Assembly: GCF_001613325.1 (NCBI RefSeq)
Contig: NZ_BDCD01000024.1
Coordinates: forward strand, 124,001 to 188,000
DNA length: 64,000 nucleotides
Direction: 5' to 3'
Source of the DNA: Nocardia yamanashiensis NBRC 100130
Lineage (GTDB): Bacteria > Actinomycetota > Actinomycetes > Mycobacteriales > Mycobacteriaceae
A model generated the notes under the pieces. That model saw only the letters and a program-made list of their open reading frames with translations, ran no database searches and was not told where the DNA came from. Both the position numbers and the translations under genes were made by a program. Shown here in pieces: positions 33,218-42,400 of the stretch (its first letter is position 1; each line of letters opens with the position of its first letter).

Positions 33218-33736
33218 GTGCCGAAAGCCGGGAAAGTCCTTGCCACGCTGGCGTTCTCCATCGCCGCCGGTGCGGTGCCGCTGCTCGGCGCGCCCGCCGC
33301 TCACGCCACCGTCGGCAGCTGCGGCAGCGGCGACTTCCGCTGGACGGCGGTCCGGGGCGGCATCACCATGCAACCGCAGTTCCTCACCTTCACCTCGGTG
33401 GGCCGGCTGTGGGATTGCGTGAGCACGACCGGCATCACCGGCGGCACCTTCACCGGCGTGCATACCGCCTGGTCGGACTGCATGCATCCGGCGGACGGGC
33501 CGATCACGGTGCACATCCTCTGGTCCAATGGCGAAACCAGTACCCTCGAAGGTCCCTGGCCGGTCGGCATGATGCAGCCCGCGGTCGGTCCGCTGGAGGT
33601 GGTCGGTGGTCTCGGGCAGGGCAGCCGCGCGCAGATCAGCGCCACCTACGAGATGGGGACCCCGGACCAGGTGCTGGGTTGCCTGGGCGCCGGAATCCCC
33701 ACCGGCGTCGGGCGTTTGACCGCCACCATCCTCTGA
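33218..33736 (+). CDS. Secreted protein, function unknown
   Basis: 172 aa, GTG start. Signal peptide VLATLAFSIAAGAVPLLGA with cleavage after AHA at about residue 30. The mature part has four Cys (GSCGSGDF, LWDCVST, SDCMHP, LGCLGAG), probably two disulfides, and is mostly predicted beta strand. It resembles small exported proteins seen in nocardiae. There is no catalytic motif. A TAGGGT hexamer (33158-33163) upstream may be its -10. Confidence 0.72.
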   Translation: MPKAGKVLATLAFSIAAGAVPLLGAPAAHATVGSCGSGDFRWTAVRGGITMQPQFLTFTSVGRLWDCVSTTGITGGTFTGVHTAWSDCMHPADGPITVHILWSNGETSTLEGPWPVGMMQPAVGPLEVVGGLGQGSRAQISATYEMGTPDQVLGCLGAGIPTGVGRLTATIL

Positions 33737-33893
33737 ATCGCTGCCGCGCACGGTCTTCGGCCCGGCCGCATCGATCTTGGGGTGGGAAAGATATATCGAT
33801 CCCGAAATGGACTGGAAAAAGTCGGGAAATCCAGGGGCAATAGCCGATTCCTATCTTGGTCCGACCATTACCGGATTTCGGATCGGATGCACA

Positions 33894-35396
33894 ATGACCG
33901 ATATCGCCTCTCCCGCGACGACGGCGGGGTCCCCTGCGCCCCCAGTCTACGACCCGCGCCTCACCAATGACGATCTGGCTCCCTTGCGCGAACAGCGCTG
34001 GGGCTCGTACCACATCTTCGCCTTCTGGATGTCGGACGTGCACAGCGTCGGCGGATACGTCACGGCCGGCAGCCTTTTCGCGCTCGGCCTGGCCGGTTGG
34101 CAGGTGCTGGTGGCCCTGCTCATCGGGATCACGATCGTATATTTCCTGTGCAACCTGGTGGCCGCGCCCAGCCAGCGCGCCGGCGTGCCCTATCCGGTCA
34201 TGTGCCGCAGCGCTTTCGGGGTGGTCGGAGCCAATATCCCGGCCATCATCCGCGGGCTGATCGCGGTGGCCTGGTACGGCATTCAGACCTATCTGGCGTC
34301 GGCCGCGCTGATCGTGGTGGCGGTCAAGCTGTTCCCGGGCCTGGCGCCCTACGCGGTCACCGACGACTATGGCTTCCTGGGCCTTTCGCTGCTGGGCTGG
34401 GGCGCGTACCTGGTGCTGTGGGTGATTCAGGCGGCCGTGTTCTGGCAGGGAATGGAATCGATCCGCAAGTTCATCGACTTCTGCGGTCCCGCGGTCTATG
34501 TCGTCATGTTCTTCCTGTGCGGCTATCTCATCTACAAGGCCGGCTGGGGCGCCATCGATCTGCAATTGGGCGCGGTGAAGTACCACGGCTGGGACGCGCT
34601 GCCGGTGGTGCTGGGCGCCATCGCGCTGGTGGTGTCCTACTTCTGCGGGCCGATGCTGAACTTCGGCGACTTCTCCCGCTACAGCAAGTCCATGACGGCG
34701 GTGCGGCGCGGCAATCTGCTGGGCCTGCCGGTGAACTTCCTGGCCTTCTCGCTGCTGGTGGTGATCACCGCGTCGCTGACCATTCCGGTGTACGGGGAAC
34801 TCATCACCGATCCGGTGGAGACGGTGGCGCGCATCGACAACACCTTCGCCATCGTGCTCGGGGCGCTGACCTTCACCATCGCGACCATCGGCATCAATAT
34901 CGTGGCCAACTTCATCTCCCCGGCCTTCGATTTCTCGCACGTCAGCCCGCAGAAGATCAGCTGGCGGATGGGCGGCATGATCGCGGCGGTCGGCTCGGTG
35001 CTCATCACGCCGTGGAACCTGTACAACAATCCCGACGTCATCCACTACACCCTCGAGGTGCTGGGCGCGTTCATCGGACCCCTGTTCGGGGTGCTGATCG
35101 CCGACTACTACCTGGTGCGCAAGCAGACCATCGTGGTCGACGAGCTGTTCACCATGTCGGAATCCGGAAAGTACTGGTACCGCAAGGGCTTCAACCCGGT
35201 GGCGGTGGCGGCCACCGTGGTCGGCGCGCTCGCCGCGGTATTCCCGGTGCTGGCCAAGAACGTGTACGGCATGCACACCGCCGCCCAGTACAGCTGGTTC
35301 ATCGGCTGCGGTCTGGCATTGATCGTCTATATGGTTCTCTGGCGATTTGCCAGCAATTATGCGCTGGGCGGTAAAACTGTGCCGCAGCAAACATAA
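33894..35396 (+). CDS. NCS1-family nucleobase/allantoin/hydantoin-type permease
   Basis: 500 aa from the ATG at 33894. The frame is open from 33777, but that part is not family-like. About twelve transmembrane helices. Hallmarks: RWGSYHIFAFWMSDVHSVGGY at the start, AVAWYGIQTYLAS, GPMLNFGDFSRYSKS and NLYNNPDVI. NCS1 symporters import purines, pyrimidines, allantoin, hydantoins or thiamine with Na+ or H+. The substrate cannot be read from sequence alone. Its stop lies only five bases before a truncated NsrR-like reading frame, so its 3' end borders a rearrangement. Confidence 0.9.
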   Translation: MTDIASPATTAGSPAPPVYDPRLTNDDLAPLREQRWGSYHIFAFWMSDVHSVGGYVTAGSLFALGLAGWQVLVALLIGITIVYFLCNLVAAPSQRAGVPYPVMCRSAFGVVGANIPAIIRGLIAVAWYGIQTYLASAALIVVAVKLFPGLAPYAVTDDYGFLGLSLLGWGAYLVLWVIQAAVFWQGMESIRKFIDFCGPAVYVVMFFLCGYLIYKAGWGAIDLQLGAVKYHGWDALPVVLGAIALVVSYFCGPMLNFGDFSRYSKSMTAVRRGNLLGLPVNFLAFSLLVVITASLTIPVYGELITDPVETVARIDNTFAIVLGALTFTIATIGINIVANFISPAFDFSHVSPQKISWRMGGMIAAVGSVLITPWNLYNNPDVIHYTLEVLGAFIGPLFGVLIADYYLVRKQTIVVDELFTMSESGKYWYRKGFNPVAVAATVVGALAAVFPVLAKNVYGMHTAAQYSWFIGCGLALIVYMVLWRFASNYALGGKTVPQQT

Positions 35397-35401
35397 TCCA
35401 C

Positions 35402-35629
35402 GCCGTCAGCCGGGACGCCGAAGAGCGTGTCACCACGAAACTCATTGCCCCGCAGGTGAACGCGTCGGAGAACTACGTGGCCAAAGCGGTCTCGCGGCTC
35501 TCCGAACTCGGTTACGTGGCCGCGCAACGCGGCCGGACGGGTGGTCTGTTCCTCACCGAGCAGGGGCGGACCACCACCGTCGGCCGCATTGTGCGCGCAC
35601 TCGAAGGCGATACCGAGGTCATCGAATGT
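35402..35629 (+). pseudogene. NsrR/Rrf2-type regulator fragment, both ends missing
   Basis: In-frame sequence AVSRDAEERVTTKLIAPQ, then SENYVAKAVSRLSELG and GYVAAQRGRTGGLFLTEQGR, ending VRALEGDTEVIEC, corresponds to the winged-helix part of NsrR. The first 15-20 residues (the family's M-L-T-FTDYALR opening) are absent, replaced by the NCS1 permease end. The sequence breaks off at the first Fe-S cysteine. The reading frame then continues as unrelated sequence to a stop at 35683. No plausible start codon with a ribosome site exists. NsrR normally controls a neighbouring hmp gene, remnants of which follow immediately. Confidence 0.7.
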
Positions 35630-36089
35630 GCACGAGACCGTCGGCGTGGGGGACCGGCTCCAGATCACGCTGCCCTTCGGTGATCTCACCATCGATACCG
35701 CCGCGACCACGCCGCTGGTGCTGATCTCCGCCGGCATCGGCATCACCCCGATGGCGGGCATTCTGGAATATCTGGCGGCGGAGACTCCGCGGCGCCGGAC
35801 CGTGGTGCTGCACGCCGATCGCTCGCGCGCGGCGCACCCGTTGCGGGACAAGGTTTCCGGGCTGATCGCGGGGCTGGCGAACGCGGATGCTCGCACCTGG
35901 TATCAGGCCGACGGCCACGGGTTGATCGATCTGTCGGGGTTCGATCTACCCGCGGACGCGGATTACTACCTGTGTGGCGGGAACGGATTCCTGCAATCGG
36001 TGCGAGCGCAGCTCGTGGCCGCCGGAATCCCCGGCAGCCGAGTGCATTTCGAACTCTTCGCGCCGAACGACTGGCTGCTGCCGGTCTGA
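35628..36089 (+). pseudogene. hmp: Flavohemoglobin (Hmp) C-terminal fragment
   Basis: About 153 codons beginning VHETVGVGDRLQITLPFGDLT and ending in the family C-terminus (HFELFAPNDWLLPV). The NAD-binding motif LISAGIGITPMAGIL and YYLCGGNGFLQSV are intact. The globin domain and most of the FAD domain (roughly the first 230 residues of a ~400-residue NO dioxygenase) are missing. It starts one frame away from, and directly against, the NsrR fragment. This is the remnant of an nsrR-hmp pair left by a deletion and is unlikely to be functional. Confidence 0.75.
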
Positions 36090-36120
36090 TCGGCGGGCGG
36101 AACCACGGGCGCGGTGGTCG

Positions 36121-36690
36121 TCAGTTCCGGTGTGCCGCGACGGCGGCGAGGACCCCGGCGAGCCATGGCGTGTAGCGGTCCGGGTTCTCGGCCACCTCGG
36201 CTGCCAGTCGTTCCGGATCCACCCACTCGATCTCGGCGACCTCGTCCGGGTTCGGTTGCGGTGCAATGCCTTCCGCCGTGCCGATGAGCACGTGGTCGAA
36301 CTCGTACTCGACCCGTCCGGTGGCGGGATCGGATGCCTGATAGGTGAATCGGCCGACCTCGGTCAGGTCGGCCGACAACCCCAGCTCCTCGCCGAGCCGC
36401 ACGGCGGCGGCCTCGGCCACGTCCTGCCCGGGCAGCGGATGCCCGCAGCAGGTGTTTGTCCACAACAGCGGGAAACGGGTTTTCACCGCGGCCCGCTGTT
36501 GCAGCAGCACCCGGCCGGTGTCGTCGAACAGCAGCACCGAGAAGGCCCGGTGCAGCTGTCCCGGCGCGGTGTGCGCCGCCGCCACCGGCAGCGAGCCGGC
36601 CGCATTGCCCTGATCGTCCACGAGCTCGACGAGCAGGGTTTCACGGTCGACCACCGGGGTGGCGTCGGAAGCGTCGAGAGTGCCGGTCAC
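36121..36690 (-). CDS. idi: Isopentenyl-diphosphate delta-isomerase, type 1
   Basis: 189 aa. Interconverts IPP and DMAPP, giving the allylic starter for geranyl diphosphate. Nudix-fold type 1 signature: active-site Cys in TNTCCGHP, the Nudix-like AAAVRLGEELGL, and the metal/acid-base Glu in VEYEFDHVLIG. Its ATG overlaps the stop of the GPP methyltransferase (ATGA), so it is the third gene of a leftward operon with the methyltransferase and the encapsulin. This fits local supply of C10 precursor. Confidence 0.94.
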   Translation of the reverse strand: MTGTLDASDATPVVDRETLLVELVDDQGNAAGSLPVAAAHTAPGQLHRAFSVLLFDDTGRVLLQQRAAVKTRFPLLWTNTCCGHPLPGQDVAEAAAVRLGEELGLSADLTEVGRFTYQASDPATGRVEYEFDHVLIGTAEGIAPQPNPDEVAEIEWVDPERLAAEVAENPDRYTPWLAGVLAAVAAHRN

Positions 36691-37559
36691 CGGCCTACCT
36701 TATCGGCGGCGATCAGCAGGTACTGGAAGCTGCCCTCCTTGTACGAGGTCAGGAAGGGTTTCTCCACACCGGTCGCGAGTTCGGAGTGGGTGCGCATCTC
36801 CCAGTACGGGATGGTGGCCGGGGTGAGGTCGGTGACCGCGACCGGGACCAGATTGTTGGCCGCCAAGGCCTTGAAGTACTCGCTGCGCGGATGGATATTG
36901 CAGCCGTAGTGCGCGTCGATCCAGCTCACCGACGCCGAGCGCGCGCCGAACACGTCATTGGAGCAGCCGGTGATGCAGACGTAGCGCCCGCCGGGTTCGA
37001 GCAGCCGGGAGAACTCGGCGAACAGTTCGTAGAGGTCCACGTACATGGTGGTCTCGTTGGTCCAGATGCCGCGCCGCGAGCCGGTGTCGAACCCGGTCTC
37101 CAGCATGTTCTTGAAATGGAACCGGACCTTGTCGTCGACGCCGCGGTCCTTGGCCTGGGCATTGGCGAAACCGGCCTGGTATTCGGAGATGGTGACCCCG
37201 TCCACCGCGCAACCGAAGCGCTGATTGGCCATGAAACTGGTGCCGCCGCGCCCGGATCCGCCGTCCATGAGCCGATCGCCCGGCCGGACGTCGCCGAGAT
37301 GGTCGAGCAGGATATCGGCCTGCGCGGTCTCGAGCCGGTGCAGATCCTTCACGATGCGTTCCTGGCGGCCCTCTTCCGGCCCTTCCAGGATCGACCAGTC
37401 CGGATCGCCGAGACCGTAGTGGTGGTGGAAGAGCCCGTCCACCTCACCGAGCACGGTGTTCACCCGGTCGTCATTGGGATTGTTGTTCCAATACGCCGCA
37501 ACGGATTTCTGATATTCGGTGCGCAGGACACCATCGGCTTCAGGCTGAAGCGCGGTCAT
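36687..37559 (-). CDS. gppmt: Geranyl diphosphate 2-C-methyltransferase
   Basis: 290 aa from the ATG at 37559, which has AAAGG about eight bases upstream; an ATG at 37568 is too close to that site. Adds a methyl from SAM to C2 of GPP, making 2-methyl-GPP, the C11 precursor of 2-methylisoborneol. Family features: YWNNNPNDDRVNTVLGEVDG, FHHHYGLGDPDWSIL, the SAM loop DGGSGRGGTSF, and NETTMYVDLYELF. In other actinomycetes it sits with a terpene cyclase and a cNMP-domain shell protein. Here the shell gene is upstream but no cyclase is present. Confidence 0.9.
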   Translation of the reverse strand: MTALQPEADGVLRTEYQKSVAAYWNNNPNDDRVNTVLGEVDGLFHHHYGLGDPDWSILEGPEEGRQERIVKDLHRLETAQADILLDHLGDVRPGDRLMDGGSGRGGTSFMANQRFGCAVDGVTISEYQAGFANAQAKDRGVDDKVRFHFKNMLETGFDTGSRRGIWTNETTMYVDLYELFAEFSRLLEPGGRYVCITGCSNDVFGARSASVSWIDAHYGCNIHPRSEYFKALAANNLVPVAVTDLTPATIPYWEMRTHSELATGVEKPFLTSYKEGSFQYLLIAADKVGR

Positions 37560-37758
37560 GTCGGACATCCTTTCGATCGTTGTAGCGGCGACTGTCGGGC
37601 TGCGCGCGCCGTCCGCACCGGGACGCCGCGGTTCCGGCGCGGCCGGTGGGTGTCTGCTCCACACCGTGCGCCGGAACCGGGGGCCGGACCCGTCGCGCTG
37701 CGCCGAGGGCGAGCGCGGCACCGTTGGTGCCCGGTGCGGGACGCGGCGGATCGTCCGA

Positions 37759-39168
37759 TCAGTCGGACTGGCGGGCTACCAGCACGTTGTCGAGAATGCC
37801 GAGCGCGTCGGGGACCAGCACGGCGGCGGAGTAATAACAGCTGACCAGGTAGGAGATGATCGACTGATCGTCGATGCCCTTGAAGCGGACGTTCAGGCCG
37901 GGCTCGTACTCGTCCGGAATGCCGGTCTGGTGCAGGCCGACCACGCCCTGATCCTTCTCGCCGGTGCGCATGGCCAGGATCGAGGTGGTCTGGTTCTCGC
38001 TGACGGGGATTTTGCCGCACGGGTAGATCGGCACGCCGCGCCATGCGGGCACCCGATGGCCGTCCACGTCCACCGGATCCGGGTAGATGCCGCGCTTGCT
38101 GCATTCGCGCATGAGCGCCGCGATCGCCTTGGGGTGGGCCAGGAACAGTTTGGTGCTGCGCCGCATGGAGAGCAGCTCGTCCATATCGTCCGGGGTCGGC
38201 GGGCCGGACTCGGTGTAGATGCGCTGCTTCAGGTCGCAATTGTTGAGCAGGCCGAAGTCGGGATTGTTGACCAGGTCGTATTCGCGCCGCTCGTACATGG
38301 CCTCGATGGTCAGCCGCAGCTGCTGTTCGACCTGATCGTGCGGATCGTTGAACAGATCGGCGACGCGGGTGTGCACGCGCAGCACCGACTGGCCGAGGCT
38401 GAGTTCGTACTCGCGCGGCGAGGCGTCGTAGTCGACGAAGGTGCCGTCGAGCAGCGGTTCCCCGGAATGGCCGGAGGAGACCACGATTTCGGCTTCGCCG
38501 TATTTGTTCTGCGGGGCGGCGGGCGCGTCGGCCACTGCGGCCAGGTGCTGGGCCAGCGCCGGAATGTTCTCCGACAGTTGCGCGAGCGCCTGCCTGGGCA
38601 GCACCAGCATGGTGGTCGGGGTGACGGTCTTGACCGTGACCGGCCAGATGGCGTCCTCGTCGACCAGCATCTCGTCACCGAAGAAGTCGCCGCCGCCGAG
38701 CATGCCGACCTTGGTGGTCTCGCCGTATTCGCCGGTGCCGATCTTGCTGAGCTTGCCGTGCACGATGAGCAGCACCTGGTCCATCGGGTTGCCGAATTCG
38801 GCGACCACCGTGCCCGGCTGCAGATCCCGCTGTTCGAAGCGCTGGGCGACCGCCGTCAGCACCTCCTCGTCGTCGAAACCGCGCAGCTGCGGCAGTTCCT
38901 GCAGCTCGAGGGGGATGACCCGCGCGCTCGAGCCGTTGATGACGAACTCCACCTCGCCGTTGCCGACGGTGTGGGTGAGGCGCCGGTTGACCCGGTAGAC
39001 ACCGCCTTTGACCTGAACCCACGGCAGCGACCGGGTCAGCCACCGGGAGCTGATGCCCTGCATCTGGGGTTCGGATTTGGTGGTGTGGGCGAGCCGGCCG
39101 GCGGCGGTGGTACTGAGGGTCTTGCGAACGTGGTTGGTTTCGGCCTGGGTGGGCAGTTCGATGGTCAT
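37759..39168 (-). CDS. Family 2B encapsulin shell protein with cNMP-binding-like insertion
   Basis: 469 aa from the ATG at 39168 with GAGGAA upstream. It is recognised by the N-terminal KSEPQMQGISSRWLTRSLPWV and the phage-capsid-like C-terminal half (YGEAEIVVSSGHSGEPLLDG through KGIDDQSIISYLVSCYYS). The inserted domain, about residues 100-210, is CRP-like (GTVVAEFGNPMDQVLLIVHG, MLGGGDFFGDEML). It lacks the usual PRxAT-type phosphate arginine, so cyclic-nucleotide binding is doubtful. These shells are often mis-named Crp/Fnr regulators, but there is no DNA-binding helix-turn-helix. Known homologues enclose 2-methylisoborneol synthase. A 6-bp hairpin covers the stop. Confidence 0.85.
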   Translation of the reverse strand: MTIELPTQAETNHVRKTLSTTAAGRLAHTTKSEPQMQGISSRWLTRSLPWVQVKGGVYRVNRRLTHTVGNGEVEFVINGSSARVIPLELQELPQLRGFDDEEVLTAVAQRFEQRDLQPGTVVAEFGNPMDQVLLIVHGKLSKIGTGEYGETTKVGMLGGGDFFGDEMLVDEDAIWPVTVKTVTPTTMLVLPRQALAQLSENIPALAQHLAAVADAPAAPQNKYGEAEIVVSSGHSGEPLLDGTFVDYDASPREYELSLGQSVLRVHTRVADLFNDPHDQVEQQLRLTIEAMYERREYDLVNNPDFGLLNNCDLKQRIYTESGPPTPDDMDELLSMRRSTKLFLAHPKAIAALMRECSKRGIYPDPVDVDGHRVPAWRGVPIYPCGKIPVSENQTTSILAMRTGEKDQGVVGLHQTGIPDEYEPGLNVRFKGIDDQSIISYLVSCYYSAAVLVPDALGILDNVLVARQSD

Positions 39169-39467
39169 GCTGCGTTCCTCGGATCGAAGGGCCACCGCGG
39201 GTTAACTGGCGGTGGAGTCCACGGCGAAGCGGCAGGCCGCGACGGGGCCTGCAAGAACTAGTCAAGTGAGTGAAAAGACATGCGCAACAATGCGTTCCAG
39301 CGGTACCGATGGTAAGACTGCGGGCTATTCACGCGCAGGAAAACTCCAGAAACGGGAAATTTGCAGGTTCACATTCAGTGATTCGGAGCCGCGACCGGGT
39401 TGGCGTGGCGTGGCCGTGCGAGGCCCGCATGGCGCTGCTCACAAGCCCCGCGCAGTAGGCTGGCTCT
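39169..39467. other. Divergent intergenic region between encapsulin and ligase fusion
   Basis: 299 bases without a gene. It holds the encapsulin ribosome site (GAGGAAC, next to 39168) and the -10 for the rightward gene at 39456-39461. The middle (about 39250-39400) is less GC-rich than its surroundings, as expected for regulatory DNA. No convincing long palindrome was found. Confidence 0.5.
39456..39461 (+). promoter_or_regulatory. Leaderless -10 of the ligase-fusion gene
   Basis: TAGGCT, six bases before the ATG at 39468. Confidence 0.5.
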
Positions 39468-42400
39468 ATGGCAAGCTCATCTGGACGCGTTGGGGCGGAT
39501 GACGCTGGTCACAAGCAGAATAGGTCTGGGAGCACAGCCTTGAAATTCAATACGAAGTCCGTTGTGGGGCCGATGCAGCGCCTGGTGGCGACCGCCCAGA
39601 ACGGACTCGAGGTGATCCGGTTCGGGGGGCTGGTTCACGAGATCGAGTCGTCGCCGTACGAGATCGTCGAGCGCAAGCGGATGTATCGGCTGCGGCACTA
39701 CTTCCCGGATGCCGTCGGAACCGACCGGCCGGTCGTGGTGCTGGTGCCGCCGATCATGGTGACCGCGGAGATCTGGGACGTGAATGCCGCCGACGGGGCG
39801 GTCGGTATTCTCAATGCGGCCGGAATCGATTGCTGGGTGGTCGATTTCGGCTCGCCCGCCACCGAGGAAGGCGGCATGGACCGCGACCTGGCCGACCATG
39901 TGCTGGCGGTCAGCTCGGCCATCGACACGGTCAACGAATTGACCGGGCGCGGCGTGCATCTCATGGGTTACTCCCAGGGCGGCATGTTCTCCTACCAGAC
40001 CGCGGCCTACCGCTACGGCAAGGGCGTGGAATCCATCGTCACCTTCGGCTCGCCGGTGGACGCGGTGGCCGGTATGCCGTTCGGGCTGCCGCACGGCCTG
40101 GTGTCCGACGCCGCCGACTTCCTCACCGATCACGTGCTGAACCGGCTGCCCATCACCGAATCCATGGTGCGGCTGGGCTTCCAGGCCCTGGACCCGATGA
40201 AGACCGCCAAGGCGCGCCTGGACTTCCTGCGCCAGCTGCACGACCGCGAGGCGCTGCTGCCGCGCGAACGGCAGCGCCGCTTCCTGGAAGCCGAGGGCTG
40301 GCTGGGCTATCCGGGGCCCGCGCTCACCGATCTGCTGGAGCAGTTCGTCAAGCACAATCGAATGATGCTGGGCGGGTTCGTGATTCGCGACCAGCTCATC
40401 TCGCTGGCGGAACTGAAGTGCCCGATCCTGGCCTTCGTCGGCGAGGTCGACGATATCGGCCAGCCCGCCGCCGTGCGCGGCATCGTGCGCGCCGCGCCCA
40501 ACGCCGACGTGTACGAGGCCAGCATCGTGGCCGGGCATTTCGGACTGGTCTCCGGCTCCACCGCCACCAAGCACACCTGGCCGCTGGTGCGCGAATGGGT
40601 GAACTGGCTGAGCGGGCGCGGCGAACTGCCGCCGGAGATCGAGCGCATGAGCGCCGATGTGGTGCGCAAGGGCCCGACCTCGCCGCTCACCCGCGCCGTG
40701 CACGCCGTCGGCAGCCTCGCCGAAGCTGGCACCAGCCTGGGCAAGACCATCGAGGGCGTGGCCGGGCAGACCCTGCGCAGCACCGTCGAACTCACCGGCG
40801 AGGCGGCCCGCGCCCTGCCCCGGCTGACCCGCCTCGGCATGATCCAGCCGCACACCCGGATCTCGCTGGGCCGCTTGCTCGCCGAGCAGGCGCGCCGCAA
40901 TCCGTCCCGGGAATGCTTCCTGTTCGACGATCGCGTGCACACCCAGCAGGCCGTGAACCAGCGCATCGACAATGTGGTGCGCGGGCTCATCTCGGTCGGC
41001 GTGCGCCCGGCCACCCGGGTCGGTGTGGTGATGGAGACCCGGCCGTCGGCGCTGGTGACCATCGCGGCGCTCTCGCGCCTCGGCGCGGTCGCGGTGCTGC
41101 TCGCGCCGGGCAGCGAACTGTCCGAGGTGGCCGCGCTGACGGGCGCGAAGTTGCTGGTCACCGATCCGGAGAACCTGTACGCCGCGGCGGCCACCGGTCA
41201 TCGCGTGCTGGTGCTCGGCGGTGGCGGCGAGGCCCGGAACCTGGACGTGCCCAGCGGTTCCGATGTCGTGGACCTGGAGCGCATCGATCCGGATCAGGTC
41301 ACCCTGCCGGCCTGGTACCGCCCGAATCCGGGGCTGGCGCGCGAGCTGGCGTTCATTCTGGTCACCGGCACCGGGGACAAGTTCGACGTCAAATACGTGA
41401 CCAACCACCGGTGGGCGCTGTCGGCGTTCGGCACCGCCTCGGCGGCCGATCTGGGCCGCCGCGACACCGTGTACTGCCTTGCGCCACTGCACCATTCGTC
41501 CGGTTTACTGGTGAGCTTGGGCGGGGCGGTGGCGGGCGGTTCCCGGATCGCGCTGGCGCGTTCGCTGGATCCGGCGCGGTTCGCCGAGGAGGTGCACCGC
41601 TACGGCGTCACCGTGGTCACCTACACCTGGACCATGCTGCGCGACATCCTCGACGCCGACACCTTCCCCAATGGTCACCCGCATCCGATCCGCCTGTTCA
41701 TCGGCTCCGGCATGCCGGCCGGTTTGTGGCGGCGCACCCAGGAACGCTTCGCGCCCGCCAAGGTGCTCGAGTTCTACGCCTCCATCGAGGGCGATGTGGT
41801 GCTCGCCAACGTGGCCGCCGACAAGATCGGTTCCAAGGGGCGGCCGGTGCCCGGCACCGCCAAGGTCGAGCTCATCGGCTACGACCCGGAAACCGACGAG
41901 ATCCAGGTCGAGGAGTCCGGTTTCGCGCGGCGCTGCGCCGACAACGAGGTGGGGCTGCTGATCGGCAAGGCCTCGGAGATCGTGGACGTCTCGGCCGGCG
42001 GGCTGCGCGGGGTCTTCACCTCCGGTGACGCCTGGATGCCGACGGAGAACCTCTTCCGCCGCGACAGCGACGGCGACTACTGGCTGATGGATCGCCGCGA
42101 CACCGTCATCCACACCCCGCGCGGGCCGGTCTACACCCAGCCCATCGTGGATGTGCTGAACGACATCACCGCGGTGGACCTGGAGGTCGCCTACGGGCTG
42201 CCCGCCGGGGACCGCACCCTCGCGGTGGCCGCGCTGAACATTCGCCCGGGCCTGCGCCTGGAACCCAAGGACGTCACCGAGGCGATGCGCGCCCTGGCTC
42301 CCGATCAGCGCCCCGATCTGATCTACGTGGTGGACGACATCCCGCGCAGCTCCACCTTCCGCCCGTCCACCCGGGCCGTGCAGGCGGCGGGCCGTCCGCA

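Noticed and set aside
33777..33893. Longer N-terminus of the NCS1 permease
   Set aside because: The 39 codons before 33894 are not family-like.
37759..39168. Naming the cNMP-domain protein a Crp/Fnr transcription regulator
   Set aside because: There is no C-terminal DNA-binding helix-turn-helix; the second half matches capsid-like encapsulin and the operon context fits a shell protein.
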